This document shows positions 10,318-20,966 of a stretch of DNA of 64,000 nucleotides, piece after piece (position 1 is the first letter of the stretch; the number at the start of each line of letters is the position of its first letter). The DNA is from Epithemia pelagica (lineage: Eukaryota; Bacillariophyta; Bacillariophyceae; Surirellales; Surirellaceae): positions 1,240,001 to 1,304,000 of the forward strand of contig OX337232.1 of the NCBI GenBank assembly GCA_946965045.2, in the 5' to 3' direction. The translations under genes and the position numbers were made by a program. The notes under the pieces were generated by a model that was given only the letters and a program-made list of their open reading frames with translations, ran no database searches and was not told the origin of the DNA.

Positions 10318-12071
10318 ATGAAAGGTGCAATATTACGACAGGGTGATGATAACAAGAAGCGTGATATCATGACGAAAAGAAAAAGATCATCTTCTTCGAA
10401 ACGCAGCAGAAAGAGAGCGGCTGAAGAGGAGGAGGAACGAAGACTCACAAAATCAATTTTTGGGTCGTCATCGCACGTCGCTGAAACTCAACAAGAGAAA
10501 GAAAAGACGCATGTACAGCAGAATTTGAGATCCAATAGCACAAGTGATACGTTTCTGTTTGAGATTGATCGAAAGGGAGTTGATTTATCGACAGACGGCG
10601 ATGATCGGTTGCTTGTGCCTCCAACGCCTCATCAACCGTCGGCGGCCGAAGTTTCAGTTGGGGAGGAAAATAAGATGGGCAGCGACGATAGTGGTCCGGC
10701 ATGGGTCGATGAGGAAGATTCTAAGCTGGAAGTTAGTCTTCTGCAGACGGATCGACTTCGAAAATTACGCACTTCGCGAGCTGAACCTGGTGCGTCTGCT
10801 CTCAATGGGGTCGAGTTGGAAAAACGAATGCGTCAACGATATCAGAACACTACAGCGAGAACTGCGAATACCGATTGGGCTGACATATCTCCTGAAGTCG
10901 ATGTGGATGCAGACAGAAAGAAAGATGATGAGCAGAATGTACATCAGGGTTCATCCATGTCGTTGCTCCGAGATACGGGGCGAAGGAGGTTGGAACCTAG
11001 TAATTTGGATATTGTCCGTTGTCCAGATGCAAACTTGAAAGATCCCAATCAAGCAGTTGTAAGAGTTGTACAGTTCCACCCAGGTTCAGATCCAGAGAGT
11101 CCCCTTATCCTGACAGGAGGATTTGACAAGACCCTACGTTTCTTCCAAGTCGGTGATGAAGGAAGCAAGAAAATTCATGGCATTCACTGTAAGTTGTCAT
11201 TTGTCGAACATCTCTAAGTATGGTCCCGGAGCTTATCAAGATGACCTCACATCGGCATATCTTAGTCCCAAATTTTCCTATTTACAGCGCGTCGTTTCTC
11301 GGTAAAACAGGGAATGTTGTTGTTTCCAGTCGTCGAAGACACTTTTATATGTATGATGCCGTGGCAGGGAAGTTGAATCATATCCCAAAAATTGTTGGAA
11401 GAGAAGAAAAGAGCTTGGAGCTTTGTATTTCCTCTTCGGACGGGAAAACCATTGCCTTTGGCGGGAACGATGGGTACATCATCCTGTACGATGCGCGGAG
11501 CAAGCAATGGATCGCCGACTTGAAGCTGAACGGCAGTGTACGCACAATTGCTTTTTCACCAGGCTCAGGTCAGCACATACTGGCCAGTGGTAGTGACGGC
11601 GATGTGTACAGATGGGATATCAAGAGCCGAAAATGTTTGGAGCGATTCTCAAACGTGGATGGGACATCTTGTTCTGCGTTGGCTGTGTCCGAGCAACACT
11701 TGGCGGTTGGATCTCACAGTGGTGTAGTGAATCTATATCGTAATTCCATGCAACACCATCCAAGCCAATTCATCTCCAATAACACAGAAGCGCCAATCAA
11801 ATCCATAATGAATTTGCAATCGGGAATCGGCTCCACGTGCTTCAACGGTGATGGACAAATTTTAGCCATCTCTACCAACCGAGAACAACAAGGTCTCAAG
11901 CTCGTCCATATGCCAACAGCGACCGTATTTGCAAACTGGCCAACTTCTGGAACTCCCTTGAGCTATGTTTGGTCTATGGACTTTTCTCCCGCTAGTAAGT
12001 TCTTGGCGATAGGGAACGACAAGGGCAAGTGCTTGTTGTATCGGTTAAATCACTACAACAGCAAGATATAG
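10318..12071 (+). CDS. UTP18: UTP18, U3 snoRNP-associated WD40 protein
   Basis: This is a component of the small-subunit processome (UTP-B subcomplex) in the nucleolus, needed for early 18S rRNA processing. Exons are 10318-11188 and 11266-12071, giving 558 residues, very near the length of human UTP18. The 77-bp intron (11189-11265, GTAAGT...TTAG) joins IHF to PNFPIYSASF, the conserved entry to the WD40 part. The first 200 residues are charged and low in complexity, with a Lys/Arg/Glu-rich nucleolar-type segment. The C-terminal half has WD40 blades, including RRRHFYMYDAVAGK, typical of UTP18, and SMDFSPASKFLAIGNDKG. The first in-frame ATG is 10318; the longer open frame upstream has no ATG. 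No neighbouring gene is functionally linked apart from the ribosomal protein eS25 next to it. Confidence 0.9.
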
Positions 12072-12336
12072 CTAGGCGAACTCGCTTGTTTATGAGATAA
12101 AGCTGATCTGTTATCTGTAGACACAACTTTATTTCCACCTCAATCACGAAGTCCGTCAGAGATCTCGTAGCTGCTAAAACATTAATCCCACTCCTTACAG
12201 AAAAATGCTCTTGTTGTCACCATCATGAAGAAGACGAATTCCCAATTCAATGGTCTGCACTGACATACAATCAAATGCTGCTACTGCCACCCATAGAGGG
12301 AGAATAGACGCGTGTTGAAGAAAAAATAGAAAGATT

Positions 12337-12756
12337 TTAATCATCGCCATCATCATCATCACCAATGGAGCGTGTGTAAATTTGTTGTGCTCTAGAAAGC
12401 AACACAGGTCGAATTTTGCCTTCTTCGGCCAAGTCTCGTAGCGCTCGTCGCGCCAATCCTCCCGACACCTTTAGTTTTTCCACCACTGCGGATACTGTAA
12501 TGAGCTTCATTTTCGGTACTTCCTTATGAAGACGATCGAATTGTTCTTTGGACATCAGAACTTTGTTGTCCACCTTATCGCGACTTTTTCCCTTGGACCA
12601 CTTCTTCTTCTTTCCCTTACCACCAGCCATGGCGGCGGCCATTTTTTGTTCCTTCGACTTCTGCTGAACTTTCGGCGGCTAAAGAAAATCATCCACATTT
12701 CGGGGTCAGTTTATGCGCATCATACAAAGGAAATAGTCTGCAACAACACGTACCAT
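12337..12756 (-). CDS. RPS25: 40S ribosomal protein eS25
   Basis: This is a small-subunit ribosomal protein of 114 residues. The main exon (12337-12678) encodes PPKVQQKSKEQK, a Gly-Lys-rich stretch GGKGKKKKWSKGK, then the winged-helix part with KVPKM-like and VSGGLARRALRDLAEEGKI motifs and an acidic tail GDDDDGDD unusual for the family. The first exon contributes only the ATG (12754-12756). The 75-bp intron (12679-12753) begins GTACGT directly after the start codon and ends TTTAG. The reconstructed start MPPK matches eS25 proteins, which supports this model. The gene converges on UTP18. Confidence 0.92.
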
Positions 12757-12971
12757 TTTGAGAATATATCAAATCACCAACTCTACCGTCAAGGTTTCTA
12801 TGATCTAAACAGACAACCTGCCTCCGGTTGATGGACACAAACCACAACAAGAATCTGTGCGGTGAGTTTCCAGTAACGCGGTAAGAGAAATAATCATCAG
12901 TCGCACAAATATTTCATGACATTTCATCAAACCCTCCTCATTGCGATCATCATATTATATGAACATGGAAC

Positions 12972-13922
12972 ATGGGAACCATTACCAAATGCACTCGAGG
13001 ATGTTATAAAAGAAAATTTGTCGCTCGTGGAAAGCGAGCAGAGAATGAGAGTGGGTGGAACAATATTTTTGCTGAAGACGAATCCGACGAGGACGTCAGT
13101 GGCATGGACAATACGTTGCCTACACTCTTCCCGTCAACGCTGATGATTCCTCGAGCTTTTCAGGAGAACCCCGACAGAAGGGTCGAACTGATCATTTCGC
13201 AGTCTGAAAAAGGATTTGGACATACAGGCGAAGATACAACAGGCCATGTGTTGTGGGGTGCTGCGTGTTGTTTGGCTCACTATCTGTTGGCAGATCATAC
13301 CGATAAAAACGGCAGGGTCTTGTCGGTGAAGGATCATACGGTGTTGGAACTCGGATGTGGATCCTGCTGTGTTCCGAGTTTAGTTGTCTCGCGGTATATG
13401 GCACCGCGTTGTGTTTATGCCACCGACATGTCACAGTCCTCGTTGAAGATTGCACGCCTCCAGGCCGCTCAAAATCCTGTCAGTCCCCCGGCAATGGACA
13501 CGCTCCGTATCGAATCCCTGGATTGGGGAGAGGTATCGGAATAAGAGGAAAACGAAGATACCACAAGAGACATGAATGGATCATTCCCACAACATATACG
13601 CGGTAAGGTGGACCTAGTGTTGGCTGCCGACGTCGTGTACGGAGTAGCCATGGTCCCCTCTTTGGTATCCATGATTCAACAATGCAGTCATGCCGACACA
13701 GTGGTACTAATGGCGACACGCGATGGACGAAGAGGAATTGCAGAATTCCAAATGCTCATGGAGCAGACGAAGAATGGTTTTCTATGCGTGGATCAAGTCA
13801 CATATGACGAGGTGCCATGTACCATGGTCGGCGACGAAAACACCAAAGCACGTTGGCAAGGAAGACACACCATCTACAAGTATGTGCCGGACTTGCAGCA
13901 TCAGAAAGGCCGTCCAAAATGA
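12972..13922 (+). CDS. METTL21/FAM86-type S-adenosylmethionine methyltransferase
   Basis: Exons are 12972-13532 and 13608-13922, giving 291 residues. Read without splicing the frame is broken by TAA at 13542-13544. The 75-bp intron GTATCG...GTAAG removes it and joins LDWGE to VDLVLAADVVYG, the conserved motif order of the lysine methyltransferase family 16. The SAM-binding glycine loop VLELGCGSC lies near residue 130, and HTGEDTTGHVLWGAA before it matches the family N-terminal TG..W..A signature. Related proteins methylate elongation factors, chaperones or other proteins. The exact substrate here cannot be told. A cytosolic location is likely because no signal peptide is visible. Confidence 0.8.
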
Positions 13923-14205
13923 CAACGTTTGGGTTTCAATGGAATTTTCGAAAAGCCTTTGCAACTTTAGGGACAAAGTAAGCAACAGTCCAGGATGGAT
14001 TGTTCCAGGATCTTTCATTGTGAGAACACCCTTCGCTTTCATCTTACAGACACTTTGACATCTTCAAGGATGACGAATGGGAGGCTAGATCCTGTGTCCG
14101 TTGTCCAGTTGCAGCGTACAAGCCCTTGAGAATTGGTAATCTTTCTCTTTGTCATGGCATTTTCTTTTTCATGCGTAGAGAAGTTACTCATAAGATAACA
14201 ACACG

Positions 14206-15012
14206 TCATGAATCTTGGTCGCGTTGTGAGTATCTTTGGTTTCTTCGTTCAATTGCTGCACGAATATCGCCATTGGCTTGCTCAATGGTTCTCAAGTTGG
14301 CAAGGAATCCCAAGTTTGGCATGGCGTCGTGTCGGACAGCTCGTATTTTTTGCAATGCCGTGTTCACCGTCAAGCCGTGCTGTCGTGAGAGCAACCATGC
14401 CGCGCACACGGAAACGGATCGAGAGATTCCAAAGGCGCAATGCACCAATACGTGACCCGGTTCTGGTTGTGGTTGTGGTTGGTCCAACCCGGTCAATCCG
14501 TGATCCATGGCATTCAGCACCTCCACCAGTCGTTCACAAAGAAAGGGGGAATTCGCCTTGTCGTCCATGATCCATTCAATGTGTTGTCGTATATGGATGG
14601 AATGCTTGTTTTGCAGTTCGGTCACGGACGCTTGAACCAACTGCACCAATTTCGGAGAATGAACCAAGGAAACAATCGTCCAACCAGGACGACGATAACG
14701 TGAATTGTCATTCGTGGAAGCTCGGCGGAGTGTCGTTGTTCCTTCATCATCACCTGTCAGTGAATGATGATTATTATTTTTGGAGAGTAACAATTCCAAA
14801 GGCACTGTGTCGTGGTGGCGACAAGTGTTGTCCTTTTCGTCCAAGAAGGTGTGACGATTGGAAGGAAATTTTGATTCTTCTACTACAACCTTTGGAATTT
14901 CCTTCAAAGCTCCCACTCCACCCACCCATAGTCCAGGCTGGATCTCCCCCATTAGATCACGATTGACGCAAGGACCATTGTTGCTCCTTGCGCTACTATC
15001 GTTCGTCGTCAT
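14206..15012 (-). CDS. Dual-specificity protein phosphatase
   Basis: The protein has 268 residues from ATG at 15010-15012; the longer open frame upstream starts only with TTG. The N-terminus has the DUSP-like entry [13 protein letters not shown], then an Asn/Ser/Thr-rich insertion of roughly 80 residues. The active-site loop is HCAFGISRS (nucleophile Cys 192, Arg 198), followed by the usual SVCAAWLL helix. Such enzymes remove phosphate from Tyr and Ser/Thr, often on MAP kinases. The substrate is unknown here. No kinase-docking or membrane segment is evident. Confidence 0.85.
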   Translation of the reverse strand: MTTNDSSARSNNGPCVNRDLMGEIQPGLWVGGVGALKEIPKVVVEESKFPSNRHTFLDEKDNTCRHHDTVPLELLLSKNNNHHSLTGDDEGTTTLRRASTNDNSRYRRPGWTIVSLVHSPKLVQLVQASVTELQNKHSIHIRQHIEWIMDDKANSPFLCERLVEVLNAMDHGLTGLDQPQPQPEPGHVLVHCAFGISRSVSVCAAWLLSRQHGLTVNTALQKIRAVRHDAMPNLGFLANLRTIEQANGDIRAAIERRNQRYSQRDQDS

Positions 15013-15208
15013 GGTCGAACTACTGATCCACGGGTCGGTAGTAGTAAAAATCACTGGACACAACTAACTATATCTACAAATCCAGTCACGGATGGGTAGC
15101 GCTATGTAGGATCCCTCTAGCTAGGTACGATCTTACAGAGTACTCCTACGATTTTTCGTATTCGAGATTATCTCTGAATCCATGAAATTCTGGACCTCGT
15201 CTTTTCAA

Positions 15209-16147
15209 CTACGTCAGTTCCAACGACACAGCGGTGGTTGCATCGGGGGCAGAAGAAGTTTCATCTTGGACTGCAGAGGTGGTTGTCGTGTCCGACAAGG
15301 CAGTGCCTTCGTCGTCGTCGCCGTCATCCGTCTGTGCCGCAAGAACATGTTCGCCCGCAGTCAAAGTAGACCTCCTTTGTTGGACAGCTCGTGCGACAAG
15401 TATGCCTGCAATCAGAACCAATACAGCCAGAACAAGGATCCTTGTCGGTCGCGACGACGACGACGAAGCACTTTGCAGGACCGACGACCACAGTGATTCT
15501 GTACCAGTCGTTGCGTTTGTGCCACTACTTTCTCCATCATCGTCATTGCACCCAGGTAGAGGATCCAGCCAGGGACTCCCTTCGCGCTCCAAACACAAAT
15601 TTCGCATCGTTCCTTCTCCAATACAATGTGTATTAAATGGCCCCGCCTGCAAGGATCCAAACCACCTGTTCCATCGATAGGCAGCCAATTCTAGGTTGGT
15701 ATCAAGGTCTTGTTCAAACTGGTATCCATTTTCGGCATTCTTGAAAAAGATGAGCGTGTCATTGTTGACAATCCGCCATTCGGAAATGGGATCGGCGGGT
15801 GGTCCCATATATTCGGCCTTCCATTCCCATTGGGGTGGAACCTCCTTGGCCACACCCCAGCTCCCATATCCACCCCAGGCCGGCGCATATCACCACGGAT
15901 CCTGGACAAACAAGTCTCGATTGTCCGCCGTCGAAAACCAAAATTGATAGCCCTGAAAATTATAGGCGTGGTCGGAACGACCCCGAACGGCCGCTCCACC
16001 TTGATCGTTAGGCTTGATCCTGTGATACTCCACCACATCGTATCCCAACAAGACCGGATGAGCTTCATAGAGTTGGTCGCAGGCATTGGTCTGATTGGGA
16101 ACCGCCACCGTTTTCGGTAGTGAGGTGATCACATCGTCTGCTGACAT
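15209..16147 (-). CDS. YHS-domain membrane protein with an in-frame TGA
   Basis: From ATG at 16145-16147 the frame reads a YHS domain (LLGYDVVEYHRI..., YNFQGYQFWFSTADNRDLFV) and meets TGA at 15890-15892 after ...QDPW. In the same frame the domain then continues as YAPAWGGYGSWGVAKE, the conserved end of YHS domains, followed by a W-rich region to residue 190 and one transmembrane helix near 236-254. Counting the TGA as a codon gives 312 residues. YHS domains are associated with metal binding. Downstream sequence keeps the protein pattern with no further stop, so this is a very young nonsense change, a sequence error (TGG to TGA), or readthrough. Splicing out the TGA would remove conserved residues. 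The family Cys in GGYC is Gly here. Confidence 0.7.
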
Positions 16148-16845
16148 GGAAAGATAACACGCTCCCTTCTAAATTTGAGGTCACAATCGGGGCGACAAGC
16201 CACAAGATCTGCAATTCGACGCAGATCCAACGCAAAACGCTACCTCCGTCTCGTTCGCGTTGCCCCGTCATCGATCTCCGCCGATCTTTGTCAGATAATT
16301 GCCCTCCATCCGGGTCAGCTGCCTCCAACGTCACCAAGAACTTGAATAAGGAAGGTTCGTAAACACCGTAGAAAATATTCGAGATTCCTTGTACTCTCTC
16401 TGTTCACTATGTCAGTAAAACTTTTATTCAGGATTTGACTTGCTCTTAGATGCGCTGTACGCCTCAGAGTTCACCTCAGAAATATTTAGTAGTATTTTAT
16501 TTCAATTTAATACGATATATCGCTAGGATGAAGTGACGTGTTCGGAAGCAAAATATGACTTTGCGCAACCTCGATTGCGGCGTGGTCACATCGGAAAAGG
16601 TGAGTGTGCCGCGGTTGAACCACTCAGCAACTGCGAATGATACACACACTTGCGGGAGGATGATCGTTCTTTCGCACTGTGAGTGTCTCACAAAGCAACA
16701 ACGCTCTCTGCAACGAACCGACCAACGCACGCAGCCGGACGCATACATCACCCGCCACTTTTTTCGCAGAGATCTCCGCTGCTCTCTCTCTCGTGTTTAC
16801 GTGTACCTCGTGCAAGGGAATCGTTTGATTTGAAAGAGACAGACC
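16148..16845. other. Intergenic region between the YHS gene and the CER1-like gene
   Basis: This 700-bp stretch separates divergently transcribed genes. An AT-rich block (about 16480-16520) is followed by a pyrimidine-rich leader to the ATG at 16846. No ORF with protein-like character was found. Promoters for both neighbours are expected here but no specific motif is assigned. Confidence 0.5.
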
Positions 16846-18819
16846 ATGGTGGACATGACCCAGATAAAAGCTGAGGCGGCCTCGCCCGAGTTGGTCGTCG
16901 TGGAAGAGAAGACCGTCAAGAAGCAGGGAGTCGATCAGATTGGATATGTTCCGACCCACACGGCAAAGGAACGAGACACTCGGTATGATTGGCTCTTCTT
17001 TTTCGGGCCACTCCTGTTTAGTCCAATCACCCCCGTTGTTCCATTGTACGTTTCCACCATTGTGCGAATGGTGGCGACACATCTTTTCTTGACCCTGCAC
17101 TACATGTTTGTCGACAAGCACAACTATCTCAACAAACTCACTCAGAAGCAACTCAAACGAGAAAAAGACGACTACTTCACCGCTTATTTCTTGCACATGT
17201 ACATCCAAATCCCCTTGCAGCTCATTTTCCCTACCATGTTCTTTGCGCCGGCGTCGGAGATTCCCGACTGTGCCTTTGAAGTGCTCATGGCCCACATTTT
17301 TGTCGTCGAACCGCTCTATTACTTTGCCCATCGATGGTTGCACGGTCCGACACAAATGAAGTCCATGCATGGCTTTCATCATCTTTCCATCAACACACTT
17401 CCGTCCACCTCTCTTGTCCAAAACTTTTACGAGCACTTTTTGTACGTTGCCACGTTTGGACCAGCCTTTTTGGTCCCTTTCTTGATCACCTGGCGCATGC
17501 ACTGGTCTGTGGTTGCTGGATACTTGTTGTTCTTTGACATTGCCAACGCGTTTGGTCACACCAACATTCGGATTCGACACTGGCTCTTCACCAGCCCCTT
17601 TTCCCCCCTGACCTATCTTTTCTACACACCCGAGTACCATTTGGGACATCACGCATACTTCAATTCCAACTACGGTTTGTTCATGCCGATTTGGGATGCC
17701 CTTTTTGGAACCTTCCGCTCGTACCAGAAGAAAGATCGCGAAATGCTCTCCAAGGATCAGCAGGATTTTGTCTTTATTGGACACAACGGAGGTCTTGGTC
17801 ACTTGCTGACTGTCCCAGAACTCAGTTTCTACAATATTTACAACGAATACGTCCGTACTTGGTTGCCAATCAAGATGGAGTTCTTGATCATGCACTCTAT
17901 CGCCATGATTTACAGGGTCTTCTCAAAGCTCTACTACACCCCTCGGTTCTGCATTGCCAATGAGTTTATTGGCCAGATTGTTGTCTTGGCGCGTACTCCG
18001 TACGACTACATGACGTCTTCTCACTACAAGACAGTCAACAAGGAAATTGTGGAATGTATGATTAACGAGCACAAGACCAAGGGAACTCGCTACTTTGGTT
18101 TGGGAAACTTGAACAAAATGAAGCAACTGAACGACGGGGGTCGAGAAGTTGTTCGCATGGTCAAGGAAGACGCATATTTGAAGGACAAGAAGATCCGGGT
18201 ATGGACCGGTGATACTTGTACCGTTGCATCCGTATACCACATTATTGCGGACCTGAAGGACCTAAAGGAATTTTACTACATTGGTGCGGGTGGCAAAGTT
18301 GGAACAGCTGTGTGCCAATTGTTGACCAAGAACAGGCCGGATGTCAAGATCCGAATTTTTTCTCGCAATCATGCGATTGAACATCCCAATATTTCGTATT
18401 CGACGGATCTGTCAGAAATGACACGATACAAGTATGTGTTGATTGGAAAGTTCCTTTCCGAAAAGCTCTACGCCAGTGCCTTCAAAGGAGCTTCCAATGT
18501 CAGAACAGAAATGTTGTTTGACTACACAGTTCCAGCCATGTCGATACCAGCGGTGCGAAAACACCCCGCTGGTATACAACATTTCAAGGTCGGTCTGCTA
18601 AAGACTGCACCAAACAATACTTTCCTCAAGGGCTACTACGATGTATGCATGGGCCATCCCCAGAATCACATTGTTCCTTGCTACTTTGGCTGCATCCTCA
18701 ACACTGTGGAAGGTCGTGAAACGGATGAAGTTGGAGATATCTGCCTCAACGAGGTTGACCGAAGTTGGAAGCAGGTTCTGGCGCGTGGTTTCTCAAATGC
18801 ACGAGTTGAACTCCATTAG
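16846..18819 (+). CDS. CER1/Glossy1-like protein: fatty acid hydroxylase superfamily plus wax-type C-terminus
   Basis: This 657-residue, single-exon protein has multiple hydrophobic segments in the N-terminal half. Three histidine clusters of the membrane di-iron hydroxylase superfamily are intact: HRWLH (162-166), HGFHH (175-179) and HLGHH (265-269), followed by YGLFMPIWD. The C-terminal third resembles the CER1/CER3 (WAX2) domain, including KHPAGIQHFKVGLLKTAPNN. In plants CER1 with CER3 converts very-long-chain acyl-CoA to alkanes in the ER. The combination of both domains is clear in sequence. The reaction in this alga is inference, since alkane formation and sterol or fatty-acid hydroxylation use related folds. 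Confidence 0.87.
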   Translation: MVDMTQIKAEAASPELVVVEEKTVKKQGVDQIGYVPTHTAKERDTRYDWLFFFGPLLFSPITPVVPLYVSTIVRMVATHLFLTLHYMFVDKHNYLNKLTQKQLKREKDDYFTAYFLHMYIQIPLQLIFPTMFFAPASEIPDCAFEVLMAHIFVVEPLYYFAHRWLHGPTQMKSMHGFHHLSINTLPSTSLVQNFYEHFLYVATFGPAFLVPFLITWRMHWSVVAGYLLFFDIANAFGHTNIRIRHWLFTSPFSPLTYLFYTPEYHLGHHAYFNSNYGLFMPIWDALFGTFRSYQKKDREMLSKDQQDFVFIGHNGGLGHLLTVPELSFYNIYNEYVRTWLPIKMEFLIMHSIAMIYRVFSKLYYTPRFCIANEFIGQIVVLARTPYDYMTSSHYKTVNKEIVECMINEHKTKGTRYFGLGNLNKMKQLNDGGREVVRMVKEDAYLKDKKIRVWTGDTCTVASVYHIIADLKDLKEFYYIGAGGKVGTAVCQLLTKNRPDVKIRIFSRNHAIEHPNISYSTDLSEMTRYKYVLIGKFLSEKLYASAFKGASNVRTEMLFDYTVPAMSIPAVRKHPAGIQHFKVGLLKTAPNNTFLKGYYDVCMGHPQNHIVPCYFGCILNTVEGRETDEVGDICLNEVDRSWKQVLARGFSNARVELH

Positions 18820-19140
18820 TGTATGTACCGAAGACTTTTTTTATTTACAACAACTAGATCGCAGAAATAGCACATGCATATTTTAAATTTACACATTTCC
18901 AACACAGTGAGCCTCCGAGTTGACCTCTGGAGAGACGAAAATGGTTAGACATATTGTTCTGAGTCGAACGGTTCATCTGACTTTCTTCTGCCGTAAAGCC
19001 AATGCAGACTCCCGATAATTCCACACCTCAATGTGTGAGCCAAAATGCAAGCTAGAGCATGCAAACTACTTACATACGATTTCATCCAGGCATCTACAGT
19101 GGAAGTCAGAAAGATGAAACCAAACAATTGAACTACTTGA
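18820..19140. other. Intergenic region between convergent CER1-like and uL3 genes
   Basis: About 320 bp between two stop codons, AT-rich, with no ORF of interest. Presumably it holds both 3' UTRs and polyadenylation signals. Confidence 0.5.
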
Positions 19141-20531
19141 TTACTTTTGCTTCGAAGCCAAAGGTCCAAGGAATTTTGCCTTCTCCTCATCGGTTTGGAA
19201 GCGACCATGTCCAAGTTTGGAACTGGTGTCAATGAATTTGATGTCAATATTCTCCAAGTGTTTGCGGGAGGAGTGTTTCATCAAAGACTTGCGGAGAATC
19301 AAGGGGCGCTTCTTCACACCAACAACGGCACCCTTGACCATGATCCAATCTTCACGCACTTCACCGTATCGGACAAATCCTCCCATGGGCGTGATTCCTT
19401 TCTTGGTCAAATCGGCATCTGTAGAGCAACTGGATTCATCACCCTTCTTTCCGATACGGTACACCTTTTTGTTCATTTCGGTACGATGAAAGTATCCATT
19501 CTGACCGGCGCGAGGAACCGTGGTGGAAACACGCGCTGGATGCCACGAACCAATACAGGCAACCTTACGCAAACCACGGTGTGTCTTACGCGGCAAACGA
19601 GTGACACCCCATCGAGTGGTCACACCTTCGTACCCTCGTCCCTTGGTAACACCAATCACATCAATTTGTTCATCCTTGGCAAAAATGGTATCCACATGAA
19701 CTTCCTTTTCAAAGAGACCCTTGGCAAAGTCAACCTTCGCCGCGGTGTCACCACCATTCACTTGGATTTCCATAATGTGAGCCTTTTTCAAGCGCAAGTT
19801 CAGCTTCTTCACCTGAGTATGGGCAATCACACGAACAACGGTACAAAAGTTCTTGATGCGGTCCAATTCAGATTCGATTTCCTTTCCGTCTTCCTTGGTG
19901 TATTTAAGAGCATATTTGGTGTACGCCTTCTTCTTGCTGCGGAACCAGTTCTTGTACACACGGCGCTTGAACTCATCACTCAAATGCTCGGCAAAGACAG
20001 TGGTCAAGGAGCGCAACCCCTGGGGGGTTTCCACGTAACCAACCACACCAACAACCACCATCGGAGGGGTTTCAATGACGGACACAGCATCAACGACTTC
20101 GCGCTTGTGCATAAGCGCACCAGGACGATCGACACCGCGGACAACATGGGTCATACCAGCCTTGTATCCACGAAAGGCAGTCAAATGAGGTTGTGCCGAT
20201 GAATCAGCGTCCTTTGGGAACGAACGAATGCGACCAGCATGGTGCTTAGTGCGCTTCTTGGGCAAGAAACCCAAGTTACCACAACGAGGAGCCTCAAACT
20301 TACGGTGAGACCTGCCAACGGAGATCAATTCGTTCCATATCAACAACAAACAAAATGTTAGTAGGCGGTAAGAGGTAAATGGATGGGCAAGCTAAGAAGG
20401 ACGGTAGTTGTTGCTTCATGCTTTCTGATTCACACGTTTGTTCGGAAATCAATGAAAACAGCCCATAATTCAACAACGGAAATTGAAATCGACCGTCGAT
20501 CAATCTTCATTCATCGTCGTTCGACTTACAT
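19141..20531 (-). CDS. RPL3: 60S ribosomal protein uL3 (start codon split by an intron)
   Basis: This large-subunit protein lies next to the peptidyl transferase centre. The model is 390 residues: a main exon 19141-20311 encoding [20 protein letters not shown] and the full uL3 body ([11 protein letters not shown]-containing loop [31 protein letters not shown] near the end), and a first exon that gives only AT (20530-20531). The 218-bp intron (20312-20529) starts GTAAGT and ends GGCAG; the G of ATG is the first base of exon 2. MSHRKFEAP is the universal eukaryotic uL3 start, which strongly supports the splice. The gene is divergent from the MATE transporter. Confidence 0.93.
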
Positions 20532-20966
20532 GGTGGAATCGATGCAAAAGTGGTTGCAATGTGCGGTGGGTGGAGGACGCAAGTTAATTAACCGCAACCA
20601 AGTGTCAAAACCCCATCTCTAATAACAGAAGTACCCAGATGTACCCCCGAAATTTGTTCGCAAGTAGACGAATCTCTATTGTATGACGTACGTACGTCAA
20701 CCAATATCGTGAACCACACCCACATGCCCATTCTCCATGCCGATGTAGAGATGATCCAAGAATTCTGAACATAATAGAAGAATTCCACTCTTTCTCCAAC
20801 AACTTGATCTACATGTTCAACGAACGACAATATAGCATGATCGAAGATATGTGTTGACACTCACACTGTAACTCAACAAAAGGATATCGAGGAGAGAAAG
20901 TTTCACTATCATCACGCCCCATCTGCCACCGAAAATATTCATACACGCACCTAAAAATCGTTCACA
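20532..20966. other. Divergent promoter region of uL3 and the MATE gene
   Basis: About 435 bp between the uL3 start and the MATE start. No protein-like ORF. It should contain both promoters and the uL3 5' UTR; no motif is assigned with confidence. Confidence 0.5.

Noticed and set aside
13542-13544. TAA stop in the methyltransferase frame, suggesting a pseudogene
   Set aside because: A 75-bp GT-AG intron (13533-13607) removes it, keeps the frame and joins conserved residues, so the gene is intact.
19147-20202. 351-codon frame opposite uL3
   Set aside because: It is an antisense shadow of the conserved ribosomal protein gene, kept open by its codon bias.
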